Positions 6,787 through 14,882 of a stretch of DNA of 28,659 nucleotides are shown piece by piece. The first letter of the stretch is position 1, and each line of letters opens with the position of its first letter. The translations under genes and the position numbers were made by a program. Under the pieces are notes generated by a model. It searched no databases and was not told the origin of the DNA. It saw nothing but the letters and a program-made list of their open reading frames with translations. Where the stretch lies: assembly GCA_900548725.1 (NCBI GenBank), contig URLV01000013.1, forward strand, positions 1 to 28,659. Direction: 5' to 3'. The DNA comes from an uncultured Mycoplasmatota bacterium (GTDB lineage Bacteria; Bacillota_I; Bacilli_A; RF39; UBA660).

Positions 6787-7935
6787 TCCTAAATAAGTTA
6801 CAACTAATGTTACTAATGGATTTGCAAAATATGATTTTGTAGATAAATCTCTTATATCTGGTGTACTTAAATATATTGTACTATTTCCTAAGTTAGCAAG
6901 TTCATACAATGTATTTGTATCTGTTACTGCAACAATTCCGTGTGCATGTAATTCTACTGGTTCACCGTTATAAACCCATTCACCTACTCCAACATATATG
7001 TTGTCAGTATTATTTTGTCTTAACCCAACAGAAACTATGTCTGTTGTAGGGTCAAAGTCTACTCCGTTTACTGATGGATATGCAGAGACAGTAAATTCTA
7101 TTTTATAATGTCCTATTTGATTAAATTTAATTGTTTCATCGTCTGTATTAATTGTAACTAGACTAGTTGGGTCTAATTCCATTCTATCTAGGGGCAATCT
7201 TTCAGAGGAAGCAACTGGTATTCCATCAGCGCTAGTTCCATCATTGTATGTTACTACGTAAGCAGACCTAACAGATTCTGATCCCGCTGGTCCTGTTGGT
7301 CCAATTTCACCTTGAACACCTTGAATACCTTGTATTCCTTGTGGACCTGTTGGACCTGTTGGTCCTGTTGGGCCTGTTGGACCAGTTTCACCTTGAAGTC
7401 CTTGTGCACCTGTTGGTCCTGTTGGTCCTGTCGGACCAGTTTCACCTTGAAGTCCTTGTGCACCTGATGGGCCCGTTGGTCCTGTCGGACCAGTTGGGCC
7501 AGTTGGGCCAGTTACTCCTTGGATACCCTGCAAACCTTGTAATCCTTGTGGGCCTGTAGCTCCAGTTAAACCTTGAGGTCCTTGTAAACCTTGAAGTCCT
7601 TGTGGACCTGTTGCACCAGTTGAACCTTGTGCTCCAGTTATTCCTTGAATACCTTGTGGACCTGTTGGTCCTGTTGGGCCTTGTAGGCCTTGTTGGCCTT
7701 GTATTCCTTGTGCTCCTTGTGGACCTGTTGGACCTATTTCACCTTGAACACCTTGAATACCTTGTATTCCTTGTGGACCTGTTGGACCGATATTACCACT
7801 CGGACCTTGTGGGCCTGTTGGGCCTTGAGGTCCAGTTGGGCCAGTTAATCCTCGAGGGCCTGTTGGACCTGTTGGACCTATTGGGACGTTACCACAATAA
7901 GGACTACATCTATGATTATTTATTGCGTCATTCAT
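6781..7935 (-). CDS. Collagen-like protein with BclA-type C-terminal C1q/TNF-like domain
   Basis: This 384-aa protein has three parts. Residues 1-19 are a short N-terminus with a Cys pair (CSPYC) and no signal peptide. Residues 20-218 are about 66 unbroken Gly-X-Y triplets, many GPT, GPQ, GLQ and GIQ. Residues 219-384 are a beta-rich globular end (from SESVRSAYVV to VTLVVTYLGK) resembling the C1q/TNF-like jelly roll of the Bacillus exosporium protein BclA and related proteins; such ends drive trimerisation. The layout fits filament proteins of spore hair-like naps, which are made in the mother cell without Sec export. Thr in GPT triplets is a usual O-glycosylation site in that family. The start has a strong AGGAGG 10 nt upstream. 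The G/P/Q-rich repeat makes this the most GC-rich stretch of the window. A cell-surface role in vegetative cells would need a non-Sec route. Confidence 0.85.
   Translation of the reverse strand: MNDAINNHRCSPYCGNVPIGPTGPTGPRGLTGPTGPQGPTGPQGPSGNIGPTGPQGIQGIQGVQGEIGPTGPQGAQGIQGQQGLQGPTGPTGPQGIQGITGAQGSTGATGPQGLQGLQGPQGLTGATGPQGLQGLQGIQGVTGPTGPTGPTGPTGPSGAQGLQGETGPTGPTGPTGAQGLQGETGPTGPTGPTGPTGPQGIQGIQGVQGEIGPTGPAGSESVRSAYVVTYNDGTSADGIPVASSERLPLDRMELDPTSLVTINTDDETIKFNQIGHYKIEFTVSAYPSVNGVDFDPTTDIVSVGLRQNNTDNIYVGVGEWVYNGEPVELHAHGIVAVTDTNTLYELANLGNSTIYLSTPDIRDLSTKSYFANPLVTLVVTYLGK
7282..7878 (-). repeat. Collagen-coding DNA repeat (Gly-X-Y)
   Basis: About 66 nine-base units code for Gly-X-Y. Longer blocks recur: GAQGLQGETGPTGPTGPTG occurs twice, and GIQGIQGVQGEIGPTGP occurs near both ends of the tract. 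This is a likely site of slippage and length change between strains. Long antisense frames here are by-products of the repeat. Confidence 0.9.
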
Positions 7936-7957
7936 TTTTTATAATACCTCCTATTTA

Positions 7958-7966
7958 TATAATATG
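7958..7966 (-). promoter_or_regulatory. Candidate sporulation-type -10 box of the collagen-like gene
   Basis: CATATTATA (7966..7958, minus), extended to CATATTATATA, matches CATANNNTATA as in the two neighbouring units. It ends only 5 nt before AGGAGG, so the transcript would begin at the ribosome binding site, which weakens the case. A possible -35 TCATATT lies upstream but at a slightly long spacing, overlapping the T tract of the trxB terminator. Confidence 0.3.
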
Positions 7967-7989
7967 AATATAAAGTAAAAAATAATATG

Positions 7990-8016
7990 AAAAAAGCATC
8001 ATTTTCTGATGCTTTT
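7990..8016 (-). terminator. Terminator of the lgt-trxB operon, overlapping the trxB stop
   Basis: Minus strand: AAAAGCATCA (8016..8007), 5-nt loop, TGATGCTTTT (8001..7992), running into T6. The trxB stop TGA (8001..7999) lies inside the 3' arm. Confidence 0.85.
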
Positions 8017-8886
8017 GTAAACATTTGTAGCAGCAATAGCTCCTTCACTAACCGCAGTTACAAGTTGATATAAATCTTTTTTAATAATATCTCCCGCAGC
8101 ATATATTCCTTTTATGTTTGTTTCCATGTGTTCATCTACAACAATATAATTTTTATCTAATTTAATATTTAAATCTTTAACAATATTTACGCTTGGTTCA
8201 TAACCAATATTTATAAAAATACCATCTAATTTAATTTCACCATTATTTGTTTTAACACCAGTAACAACATCATTACCTTCTACACTAATTATATTAGTCA
8301 TAAATTTAATACATATATTTTCTTTCTCATTAACTTCATCAATTAAACTTTTATTACCAATAAATTTATCTTTTCGAACCAAAATATATACTTTTTTACA
8401 TAAATTACTAAGATATAATGCACTTTCTAAAGCACTATTTCCTCCTCCTACTACACATACTGTTTTATCTTTATATAAATTTCCATCACAAGTAGCACAA
8501 TAACTAATTCCTTTACCTAAAAATTTATCTTCATTTTCTACATCTAATCTTCTTGGTTTTCTTCCACTACATATAATTAATTTTTTTGCTTTATAAATAT
8601 TATTTTTTGTTTTTACTTCTTTTATATCTCCATCAATTATATTAATAACTTCTTCATTAAATAAAGGAACATCTAAATTATTAAATTGTTCAAATAAATT
8701 AAATGCAAAATCGCTTCCACTAATACTTTTAAATCCAGGATAGTTTTCTACTATGCTACTAGTACTTATAATCCCACCTGGAATGCCATAATTTATAACG
8801 CATACATTTAAACCAATTCTTTTTGCATAAATACTGGCACTTACACCACTAGCACCTAATCCTATAATTATAACGTCATATATCAT
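7999..8886 (-). CDS. trxB: Thioredoxin reductase
   Basis: This 295-aa FAD/NAD(P)H flavoprotein probably reduces thioredoxin in the cytosol. It has the N-terminal FAD site GLGASG (9-14), the redox pair Cys130-Ala-Thr-Cys133 in YCATCDG, the NADPH-site GGGNSA following it, and the C-terminal FAD motif GIYAAGDI. Length is slightly below the usual 305-320. The start ATG 8886 follows AAGGTGAG. It is the last gene of an operon with the YvlD-like gene and lgt, 8 nt after the lgt stop. The lgt-trxB pairing is common in Firmicutes. A flavoprotein using another electron donor or partner (ferredoxin/NADPH-type relatives share the fold) is less likely given CATC. Confidence 0.92.
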   Translation of the reverse strand: MIYDVIIIGLGASGVSASIYAKRIGLNVCVINYGIPGGIISTSSIVENYPGFKSISGSDFAFNLFEQFNNLDVPLFNEEVINIIDGDIKEVKTKNNIYKAKKLIICSGRKPRRLDVENEDKFLGKGISYCATCDGNLYKDKTVCVVGGGNSALESALYLSNLCKKVYILVRKDKFIGNKSLIDEVNEKENICIKFMTNIISVEGNDVVTGVKTNNGEIKLDGIFINIGYEPSVNIVKDLNIKLDKNYIVVDEHMETNIKGIYAAGDIIKKDLYQLVTAVSEGAIAATNVYKSIRK

Positions 8887-8894
8887 AACTCACC

Positions 8895-9710
8895 TTAAAA
8901 TCTGATTATATCTTTATTACTTCTATCATTATAAAGATCTTCGAATTTTCCTTTCTTACTATTTATTATTAACATAATTATTCCTATTATAATCATTATA
9001 ACTGAAACTATTGAAGCAATTTTAAATCCACAAAACATTAAAGCATCTGTTCTACTTCTTTCAATAAAGAATCTTATAATTCCATATATAATTAAATATA
9101 ACGCAGTTGGTGTTCCAACTTTAGTATACTTATTTCTTCTTATTAAACAAATTATTATAAATCCTATTAAACAAAATATAGATTCATATAGAAATGTAGG
9201 TGTATAATATACTCCATTTATTTTCATGCCTTTTATAATAAAATTTGGAATATGTAATTTCTTTAAATGCTCTAAACTAGTTGCTATACCATGTGCTTCA
9301 CTATTAAAAAAATTACCCCATCTTCCTATTGCTTGTCCTATAATTAATCCTACAACTATAAAATCTAAATATCTTACAGTTCTTTGTTTATATTTTTTTG
9401 TATAAATTAATATTGTTAATAATCCTGCTATTATACCTCCATGTATCGCAAGTCCGCCATTCCATATTTTTATTATTTCTCCAATATTATTGCTATAATA
9501 TTCCCAATCAAACATTACATAATAAATTCTTGCTCCAATTATACCAAATATCAATGTCCAAAATAATAAATTAAATATATAATTTTTATCTATATCAAAT
9601 CTTTTTGCTTCTTTTTCTATCAAATATGTTGCAACAAAAAATGCCATTAATATAAATACTGAATACCATCTAATTTCGAAATTCCCAATACTAATCATTA
9701 CTGGATTCAT
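8895..9710 (-). CDS. lgt: Prolipoprotein diacylglyceryl transferase
   Basis: An integral membrane enzyme that moves diacylglycerol from phosphatidylglycerol to the lipobox Cys of prolipoproteins, the first step of lipoprotein maturation. It has 271 aa and about seven hydrophobic segments. Visible family motifs are the N-terminal RWYSVFIL, GARIYYV, the segment LAIHGG with its conserved His, and the signature GQAIGRWGNFFNSEAHG. A late RTDALMF segment is also typical. The start ATG 9710 follows AAGGAG, and the upstream YvlD-like gene ends 2 nt before, so they are co-transcribed. A possible client in this window is the GerC lipoprotein. Confidence 0.95.
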   Translation of the reverse strand: MNPVMISIGNFEIRWYSVFILMAFFVATYLIEKEAKRFDIDKNYIFNLLFWTLIFGIIGARIYYVMFDWEYYSNNIGEIIKIWNGGLAIHGGIIAGLLTILIYTKKYKQRTVRYLDFIVVGLIIGQAIGRWGNFFNSEAHGIATSLEHLKKLHIPNFIIKGMKINGVYYTPTFLYESIFCLIGFIIICLIRRNKYTKVGTPTALYLIIYGIIRFFIERSRTDALMFCGFKIASIVSVIMIIIGIIMLIINSKKGKFEDLYNDRSNKDIIRF

Positions 9711-9712
9711 TA

Positions 9713-10111
9713 TTACACTCTCCTTATTTCTTTACCAATTAAAGCATCTATAATATTAGTCATTACACTAATAAAGATAGATATAAAAAATGCACTTAAC
9801 CATCCACTAATAATAAAATGCTTACCTAATATTAGACTTATAATTTTTAATATAAACACATTTACTAATGGATATGTTATTCCTAACGTATATATATTTA
9901 TTGGTAACATAATTCTATTTAATATAGGTTTTATTGATTTATTTAATATCATTAATAGCATAGATGCAACAAATGTATATAAAATACTTTCTACATATAT
10001 ATTTTTAAATATCTTACTTGCCATTATTATAACTATCATATTTACTAATATATTACTTATTATATCCATAATTATATCTTTCATATCATTATTTTTATTA
10101 TATTCTATCAT
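9713..10111 (-). CDS. YvlD/superfamily IV holin-like four-helix membrane protein
   Basis: This 132-aa protein has about four membrane segments. The pattern NKSIKPILNRIMLPINIYTL followed by G and a long hydrophobic stretch, then GWLSAFFISIFISVMTNIID, is typical of the YvlD/'mycobacterial four-TMS phage holin' family. Despite that name, members are widespread chromosomal membrane proteins of unclear role, some linked to envelope stress. ATG 10111 follows AAGAGG, and a TATAAT (10135..10130) just upstream could be the operon's -10. It is the first gene of the operon with lgt and trxB. Confidence 0.7.
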   Translation of the reverse strand: MIEYNKNNDMKDIIMDIISNILVNMIVIIMASKIFKNIYVESILYTFVASMLLMILNKSIKPILNRIMLPINIYTLGITYPLVNVFILKIISLILGKHFIISGWLSAFFISIFISVMTNIIDALIGKEIRRV

Positions 10112-10137
10112 TTTATCAACCTCTTAATAATTATACT

Positions 10138-10167
10138 AAAAAAAGATACCATATTACAAGTATCTTT
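10138..10167 (-). terminator. Terminator downstream of the GH31-like gene
   Basis: Minus strand: AAAGATAC (10167..10160), a 10-nt loop, GTATCTTT (10149..10142), then T4. It separates the GH31-like gene from the lgt operon promoter. It lies 118 nt after the stop; the sequence between (10168-10284) shows nothing else I can support. Confidence 0.6.
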
Positions 10168-10284
10168 GTATTAGTTTACTCAACTACATATGTATTTGTT
10201 TTGTTCCATAACCTTTTAAAAATATTTTGAGATTAAGAAAAAAATTATGCAGTTTTTTTAACTATTTTCGGGTAGGTAAATTTT

Positions 10285-12624
10285 TTAAACATTTTCTTCA
10301 ATATATTCTAATAGTTTTAAGAACATATTAATATATTTTGGTTGTAAACCATCTCTTTTTAATTTTCTAATTAATATTCTTTTTTGTTTAATTTCTTTAT
10401 CGCTAAACATTATTTCATTTACTTTACTTTTTAGTGTAGTTTTTATTTTTAAACTACTTATAATATCATCTATATCTTTATTAATTAATCTACTTGTTTC
10501 TATTTCTATATCTTGACCTTTAGAATTAATTGTTATTTGTTTGAATGAATTTACGTTATTTAACTCTATAACAAAATCATTATCATCAATATATGTTTTA
10601 TAGTTTTCTAATTTATCTTCGCCTAAATATATAGTTATGTCATTAGGTTTTCTTGTATTTCTAAATTTGATTATATAATTTCTTATATTTGGTATTAATG
10701 TACTATCAGTTACATCATGTCTAATAATTACAGTATAATTATTTAACATATAATTATAATCTATTATAGTTTTAACATATTTATCTTTACTTAAAGTTAT
10801 ACCATCATCTTCATATAAAGTATAAGTATTTGATTTACCTGGGAATATATGTATAACAAAACCATTTGGATTATTTGAATTATTTAAATTATCTTCATCC
10901 AGTATTGCTAGTGGAATTATACTACCTTGAGTTGCAAATACTGGATAATCTTCATCTTTGTAGAAAGATATATATCTTTTATTGCCTACATACTTAATAC
11001 CAGTTTTAAAATCATACCATATACCTTCTGGTATAAATAGTTGTTGTATAGTTCTATTCATTACTATATCTTTTGGTTTTGTTATAGGACAAACTAATAA
11101 ATTATTACCAAAATAGTATTCATTTCTATACTCTATTTCATCATATATTTCTGGATAATTATAATATATTGGTCTTATAAATGGTATACCTGTATTAACA
11201 TAGTTATAACTTTCAGTGTATGTATATGGAATTAATTCACATCTTAATCTTAAATAGTATTTTGCTATAGTAAGAGTATTTATATCCCATTTCCATGGTT
11301 CTCTTTTATAATATTCACTACTGTCACTAGATAATCTTAATATAGGACTAAATGTACCTAATTCAATATATCTTCTATATAATTCATCATCTTCTATACC
11401 ACCGTAGTAACCACCTATATCATTACTTATAAAATTTATACCTATATTACTCCCACTTATTATATATTCTGGTAATTTTTTTAAGAAGTCCCAACTAACT
11501 AATGTTTTACCTGTATATAATATATTAGTATTATGACTATTAATTAAACCATTTCTACTTAATATATTTAATCTTAAATTATTATTTTTAAAATACTTAC
11601 TATGATAATAATTTAATACTCTTAAACTATATAAATCTTTTATATTGGTATAATCTATTAAAAATGTATTTATTCCACTATTAATTAAATTATTTATAAA
11701 TACTTTAAAATAATTATCCATCATGTTTTTATCATATACGTTTAACATTATATTTTCATCTTTATCTATATTACATAACGTTTTAAACTCATTAAAGTTA
11801 GATTCATTTTTACTTATTTCCATTGGATTAATTGTAACACCTAAATATATATTTTTAGTTTTTAAATTATTAATAAATTTATTATAATCTATAAATAAAT
11901 CTTTATTCCAATTTAATCCATATTCTAATCCATTTTTATTATGCCATTTATTTCCTAATATTATTAAGTTTAATGGTATGTTATTCTTATTAAATTTATT
12001 TATTAATTCTTCTATATTTAAATCAGTATAATTAGTAGATTTGTTCCATATATTACCTAACATATATCTTGGTATCATACTTGGTTTATTTGTTAGTATA
12101 AAGTAGTCTCTTAATACTTTACCAAAATCTCTTTTATACATAAATAAGTATGTGTCTATTTCATTTACACTTCTTTTATAGAACATATCATTTTTTATTA
12201 TTAAAGAGTTACTATCATCTATACTTACAAAACCATCTGTTGAATATAATCCTTTATTATATAATTTTATATTTTCTACGTTATCTAAACATATACCAAT
12301 GGTTTTAAAATTTCTTGCTTCGACATGATTAAAATACCAATACCTATCTGTATCTTTTAATAATACTTTTAGATTTGCTTCTGGTACAAATTTAGTACCA
12401 TAAAATGGTTTTTCTTTAATATATTCTAATCTATAATATGAAGTTTCTATAACTAAGAATCTTTCATCTTGTTGTATATTAAATTTACAAGTTGGAAATA
12501 CTCTATTTCTAGCGAATTCTGTTGTTTCGTCTAAAAATTCTCCTGTTTCACTATATTCTAATCTTAATAATATTTCACTTAGTATAGTTATTCTAAATTT
12601 TTTACCTTGTATTACATTATTCAT
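10285..12624 (-). CDS. GH31-family glycosidase-like protein with altered active-site residues
   Basis: This 779-aa protein has the GH31 (alpha-glucosidase/xylosidase superfamily) layout: N-terminal beta-sandwich (about 1-185), a TIM barrel (about 185-500), and C-terminal beta domains with LYEDDG near 605 and a helical tail. The barrel aligns with motifs of a known subfamily. The nucleophile strand FLIDY keeps Asp324. The SR-GGLGSH segment is present as ILSRNGLINSH, and the DIGG loop is SNDIGGYYGG (Asp402). The spot where that subfamily has the acid/base Asp (SGDT) reads YTGKT, with Lys373. The usual His in SHDIGG is Asn401, and the family's RLHS is RLSS. It may therefore be inactive, binding-only or changed in specificity. 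There is no signal peptide, so it is cytosolic. ATG 12624 follows AAAGGTGAT; a monocistronic unit. Confidence 0.8.
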   Translation of the reverse strand: MNNVIQGKKFRITILSEILLRLEYSETGEFLDETTEFARNRVFPTCKFNIQQDERFLVIETSYYRLEYIKEKPFYGTKFVPEANLKVLLKDTDRYWYFNHVEARNFKTIGICLDNVENIKLYNKGLYSTDGFVSIDDSNSLIIKNDMFYKRSVNEIDTYLFMYKRDFGKVLRDYFILTNKPSMIPRYMLGNIWNKSTNYTDLNIEELINKFNKNNIPLNLIILGNKWHNKNGLEYGLNWNKDLFIDYNKFINNLKTKNIYLGVTINPMEISKNESNFNEFKTLCNIDKDENIMLNVYDKNMMDNYFKVFINNLINSGINTFLIDYTNIKDLYSLRVLNYYHSKYFKNNNLRLNILSRNGLINSHNTNILYTGKTLVSWDFLKKLPEYIISGSNIGINFISNDIGGYYGGIEDDELYRRYIELGTFSPILRLSSDSSEYYKREPWKWDINTLTIAKYYLRLRCELIPYTYTESYNYVNTGIPFIRPIYYNYPEIYDEIEYRNEYYFGNNLLVCPITKPKDIVMNRTIQQLFIPEGIWYDFKTGIKYVGNKRYISFYKDEDYPVFATQGSIIPLAILDEDNLNNSNNPNGFVIHIFPGKSNTYTLYEDDGITLSKDKYVKTIIDYNYMLNNYTVIIRHDVTDSTLIPNIRNYIIKFRNTRKPNDITIYLGEDKLENYKTYIDDNDFVIELNNVNSFKQITINSKGQDIEIETSRLINKDIDDIISSLKIKTTLKSKVNEIMFSDKEIKQKRILIRKLKRDGLQPKYINMFLKLLEYIEENV

Positions 12625-12658
12625 ATTATCACCTTTATTATAATAATTTTATCATAAT

Positions 12659-12694
12659 TAAAAAAAAGAATAAATATTATTTGTTGTTATTTAT
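12659..12694 (-). terminator. AT-rich terminator after the nudix gene
   Basis: Minus strand: ATAAATA (12694..12688), an 11-nt loop, TATTTAT (12676..12670), C, then T7 (12667..12661). The nudix stop TAA (12689..12687) straddles the 5' arm. The stem is all A-T, so confidence is moderate. Confidence 0.4.
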
Positions 12695-13085
12695 ATCTTT
12701 TTTTTATTTGTAACATTATGTGTCCTATATTACCTTCTCCTGCAAATTTATTATAGTCAAAGAAATTTTCTTTCATATCTATCCATTCTAATTTATTTAC
12801 TTCTTCTGTTAATTTTACTTTATTTTTTATTATGCCATAATATATTTCTAATTCCATATCTTGTTTATAATAAAATATATCCATTAAATGTGTTATATCT
12901 ATATCTTTTTCTGATATATTAGTTTCTTCATATAATTCTCTGTATGCTTCTTCTATGCTATTATCTTTTTCTATTTTTCCACCTACAAAATTATATAAAT
13001 TTTTATAAGGTTCTTTTGTTCTTTTACACATTAACGTTTTTGTTAAGTCTTTATTAAACACGGCTATTACATTCATTCTTTTCAT
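12687..13085 (-). CDS. Nudix hydrolase
   Basis: This 132-aa protein probably hydrolyses a nucleoside diphosphate-linked substrate, perhaps cleaning the dNTP pool. The Nudix box is present as GGKIEKDNSIEEAYRELYEE followed by TNI (about residues 35-57). The metal-binding core RELYEE is intact, while the usual Glu after the first Gly-x5 is Asp and the late Gly is Asn. The start of the fold (MNVIAVFNKD..LMCKRTKEPY) resembles MutT/8-oxo-dGTPase relatives. It overlaps folA by 4 nt (ATGA) and is the last gene of the thyA-folA operon, which suggests a link to nucleotide metabolism. The substrate cannot be read from sequence. Confidence 0.85.
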   Translation of the reverse strand: MKRMNVIAVFNKDLTKTLMCKRTKEPYKNLYNFVGGKIEKDNSIEEAYRELYEETNISEKDIDITHLMDIFYYKQDMELEIYYGIIKNKVKLTEEVNKLEWIDMKENFFDYNKFAGEGNIGHIMLQIKKRYK

Positions 13086-13570
13086 TTTTTTCTCCTGTAA
13101 ATTACGTGATTATATTTTAATTTTTTATAATTTTCTTCTTTTAATATTTCTTTATTCCATTCATTTTTGTTAAATTTTGGAAAGTATGCATCTGCATCCT
13201 TATCTACACTGTCTATTTCGGTTAATATCATTTTATCACTATAGTTTATGAATTGTTTATAAATACTTGCTCCACCTATTATAAATATTGCTTCATTAGT
13301 ACTCTTTGCATATTTTAGTACATCATTTATATTGTTATATTTAATAACCTCATTTGGTAAAGATATATCTTTTCTTGTTAATACTATATGTTTTCTATCT
13401 ACTAGAAGTTTAGGTAAACTTATAAATGTATTATATCCCATTACTATAGTGTGATTTATAGTATTTTCTTTAAAAAATTTTAAGTCATCTGGTATATACC
13501 ATATAAGTTTATTATTTTTACCCAATTCGTTATTTCTACCTATTGCTCCTATTAAAATTAAATTATTCAT
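13082..13570 (-). CDS. folA: Dihydrofolate reductase
   Basis: This 162-aa enzyme reduces dihydrofolate to tetrahydrofolate with NADPH, restoring the cofactor used up by thymidylate synthase. Visible family features: N-terminal LIGAIGRNNELGKNNKLIWY (about 5-24) with the substrate-pocket region IPDDLKFFKENT and its acidic residue, MGYNTFISLPK, the Arg-rich HIVLTRK, and the NADPH-binding IIGGASIYKQF, followed by LTEIDSVDKDADAYFP. Length is normal. Its ATG overlaps the last base of the thyA stop (TAATG), and its stop overlaps the nudix start. Confidence 0.95.
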   Translation of the reverse strand: MNNLILIGAIGRNNELGKNNKLIWYIPDDLKFFKENTINHTIVMGYNTFISLPKLLVDRKHIVLTRKDISLPNEVIKYNNINDVLKYAKSTNEAIFIIGGASIYKQFINYSDKMILTEIDSVDKDADAYFPKFNKNEWNKEILKEENYKKLKYNHVIYRRKK

Positions 13571-14784
13571 TATTGTGCTACTTTCATTTTTATGAATGGT
13601 AAACTTGTATATTTCAATAATTTTATATCTTCATTATTTTCTTTATTATCAAAAGCATAGAAATCTTTTTTATCACTTATATAAAGTGATGGATTTTTTC
13701 TAGTTATTAGATGTTCTAAACACATTATTTCTTCCTTTATTTCGTTTATTATATTTTCATAATCTTCTTTTAAGTATGGACATGATATTAATTTATTATC
13801 TATATATTCTTTTCTATCAATTAATTCTTTGTAGCTTTTTTCAACATCTATATCATTATGAGTTTTAATATAGTTTTCCCATTTTATTAATCTATCATAT
13901 CTAGATAATTGTAATTTTATACCATCTAATTGATTAACATAAATATGACAATCTGTTATGTTAAATACTATTTCTCCTACACCAAAATCATTTATTTTGG
14001 ATAATAGTGATAAAAGTATACTATATTGAGTTACGTTAAATGGATTACCTAATGGCATATCATTGCTTCTAATATTTACATTACTATTTAATTTTCCTTT
14101 ATGTAATTTATATGTTGTAGACCATACACAAGGTTCTAAAACTCCACCTTTTAAATAATTATTTTGTCTTAGTGAAACTACCATTCTTCTACTTCTAGGG
14201 TTTTCTTTTAAGTCTTTTAATACTCTATCAAATTCCCCGGTATGCTTTAGTACGTCTCCATATGCTGTACCAATTGTTCCACTGTAACTGGGTCCATAAT
14301 ATATAGCATCTTTTATACTTTTATCTTCTTTTAAACTTTCAGCATATATTTTATGTCCTATTTTTGTCTTGTCTATAGTATCTCCATATATCGTTTTTGC
14401 TTCTACTTTATTTCCATCGTTATAAGTTTTAAACGGATCATATATTCTATATATCCCATCTGCATCTACCATCCATTCATCCCATATATGATTATTTCTT
14501 TCATGTAACCAACTTACTTTATTAGATTGTGCTTGATATATCCATAATAATTCAGTTATTGTATTTTTTATCGCTACTTTTTTTGTTTCTAGAATTGGAA
14601 ATTCTTTTCCAACATCTAATTTAAAATATACATTAGGTATAGAAAGTGTTTCTATTCCTGTACGATTAGGACATAATTCTCCATTTTTTATAATATCTTT
14701 TAATGTTTCACAATATAATTTATCCCATGTTGTAACTACACTATTTTCCCTATTTATTTCATATTCTTTATTGTTTATAATCAT
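13570..14784 (-). CDS. thyA: Thymidylate synthase, long form with insertions
   Basis: Methylates dUMP to dTMP using methylene-tetrahydrofolate. With the chosen start it has 404 aa, against about 264-316 for most ThyA. The core motifs are clear: N-terminal PNRTGIETLSIP with the phosphate-binding Arg, WDEW, GTAYGDVLK, NPRSRRMVVSL, and the catalytic Cys219 (codon 14130..14128) in LEPCVW. RSNDMPLGNPFNVTQYS and DCHIYVNQ follow. The residue after the Cys is Val where most enzymes have His. Extra length lies at about 115-165 and in a charged helical block at about 285-355. ATG 14784 is preferred over ATG 14796 because AAGG directly abuts the latter and is well spaced for the former. First gene of the operon with folA and nudix. 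Confidence 0.95.
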   Translation of the reverse strand: MIINNKEYEINRENSVVTTWDKLYCETLKDIIKNGELCPNRTGIETLSIPNVYFKLDVGKEFPILETKKVAIKNTITELLWIYQAQSNKVSWLHERNNHIWDEWMVDADGIYRIYDPFKTYNDGNKVEAKTIYGDTIDKTKIGHKIYAESLKEDKSIKDAIYYGPSYSGTIGTAYGDVLKHTGEFDRVLKDLKENPRSRRMVVSLRQNNYLKGGVLEPCVWSTTYKLHKGKLNSNVNIRSNDMPLGNPFNVTQYSILLSLLSKINDFGVGEIVFNITDCHIYVNQLDGIKLQLSRYDRLIKWENYIKTHNDIDVEKSYKELIDRKEYIDNKLISCPYLKEDYENIINEIKEEIMCLEHLITRKNPSLYISDKKDFYAFDNKENNEDIKLLKYTSLPFIKMKVAQ

Positions 14785-14882
14785 ATCTTTCACCATCCTT
14801 ATGTTTTATTTTAACACAAACTATATATTTTTCATATAAATTATGTAAAGATTATGATAAAATAAATGGTAGGTGATGATTG

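Noticed and set aside
7282..7878. CRISPR-like array
   Set aside because: The repeats are coding triplets with no constant repeat-spacer units.
7254..7967. Long open frames in other phases and on the plus strand across the collagen-like gene
   Set aside because: They follow from the nine-base repeat. They encode Leu/Val or Gln/His monotony with no ribosome binding site, while the minus-strand frame gives perfect Gly-X-Y triplets.
9713..10111. Prophage holin
   Set aside because: The likeness is to the YvlD-type chromosomal family; no phage gene lies around it and it is in an operon with lgt and trxB.
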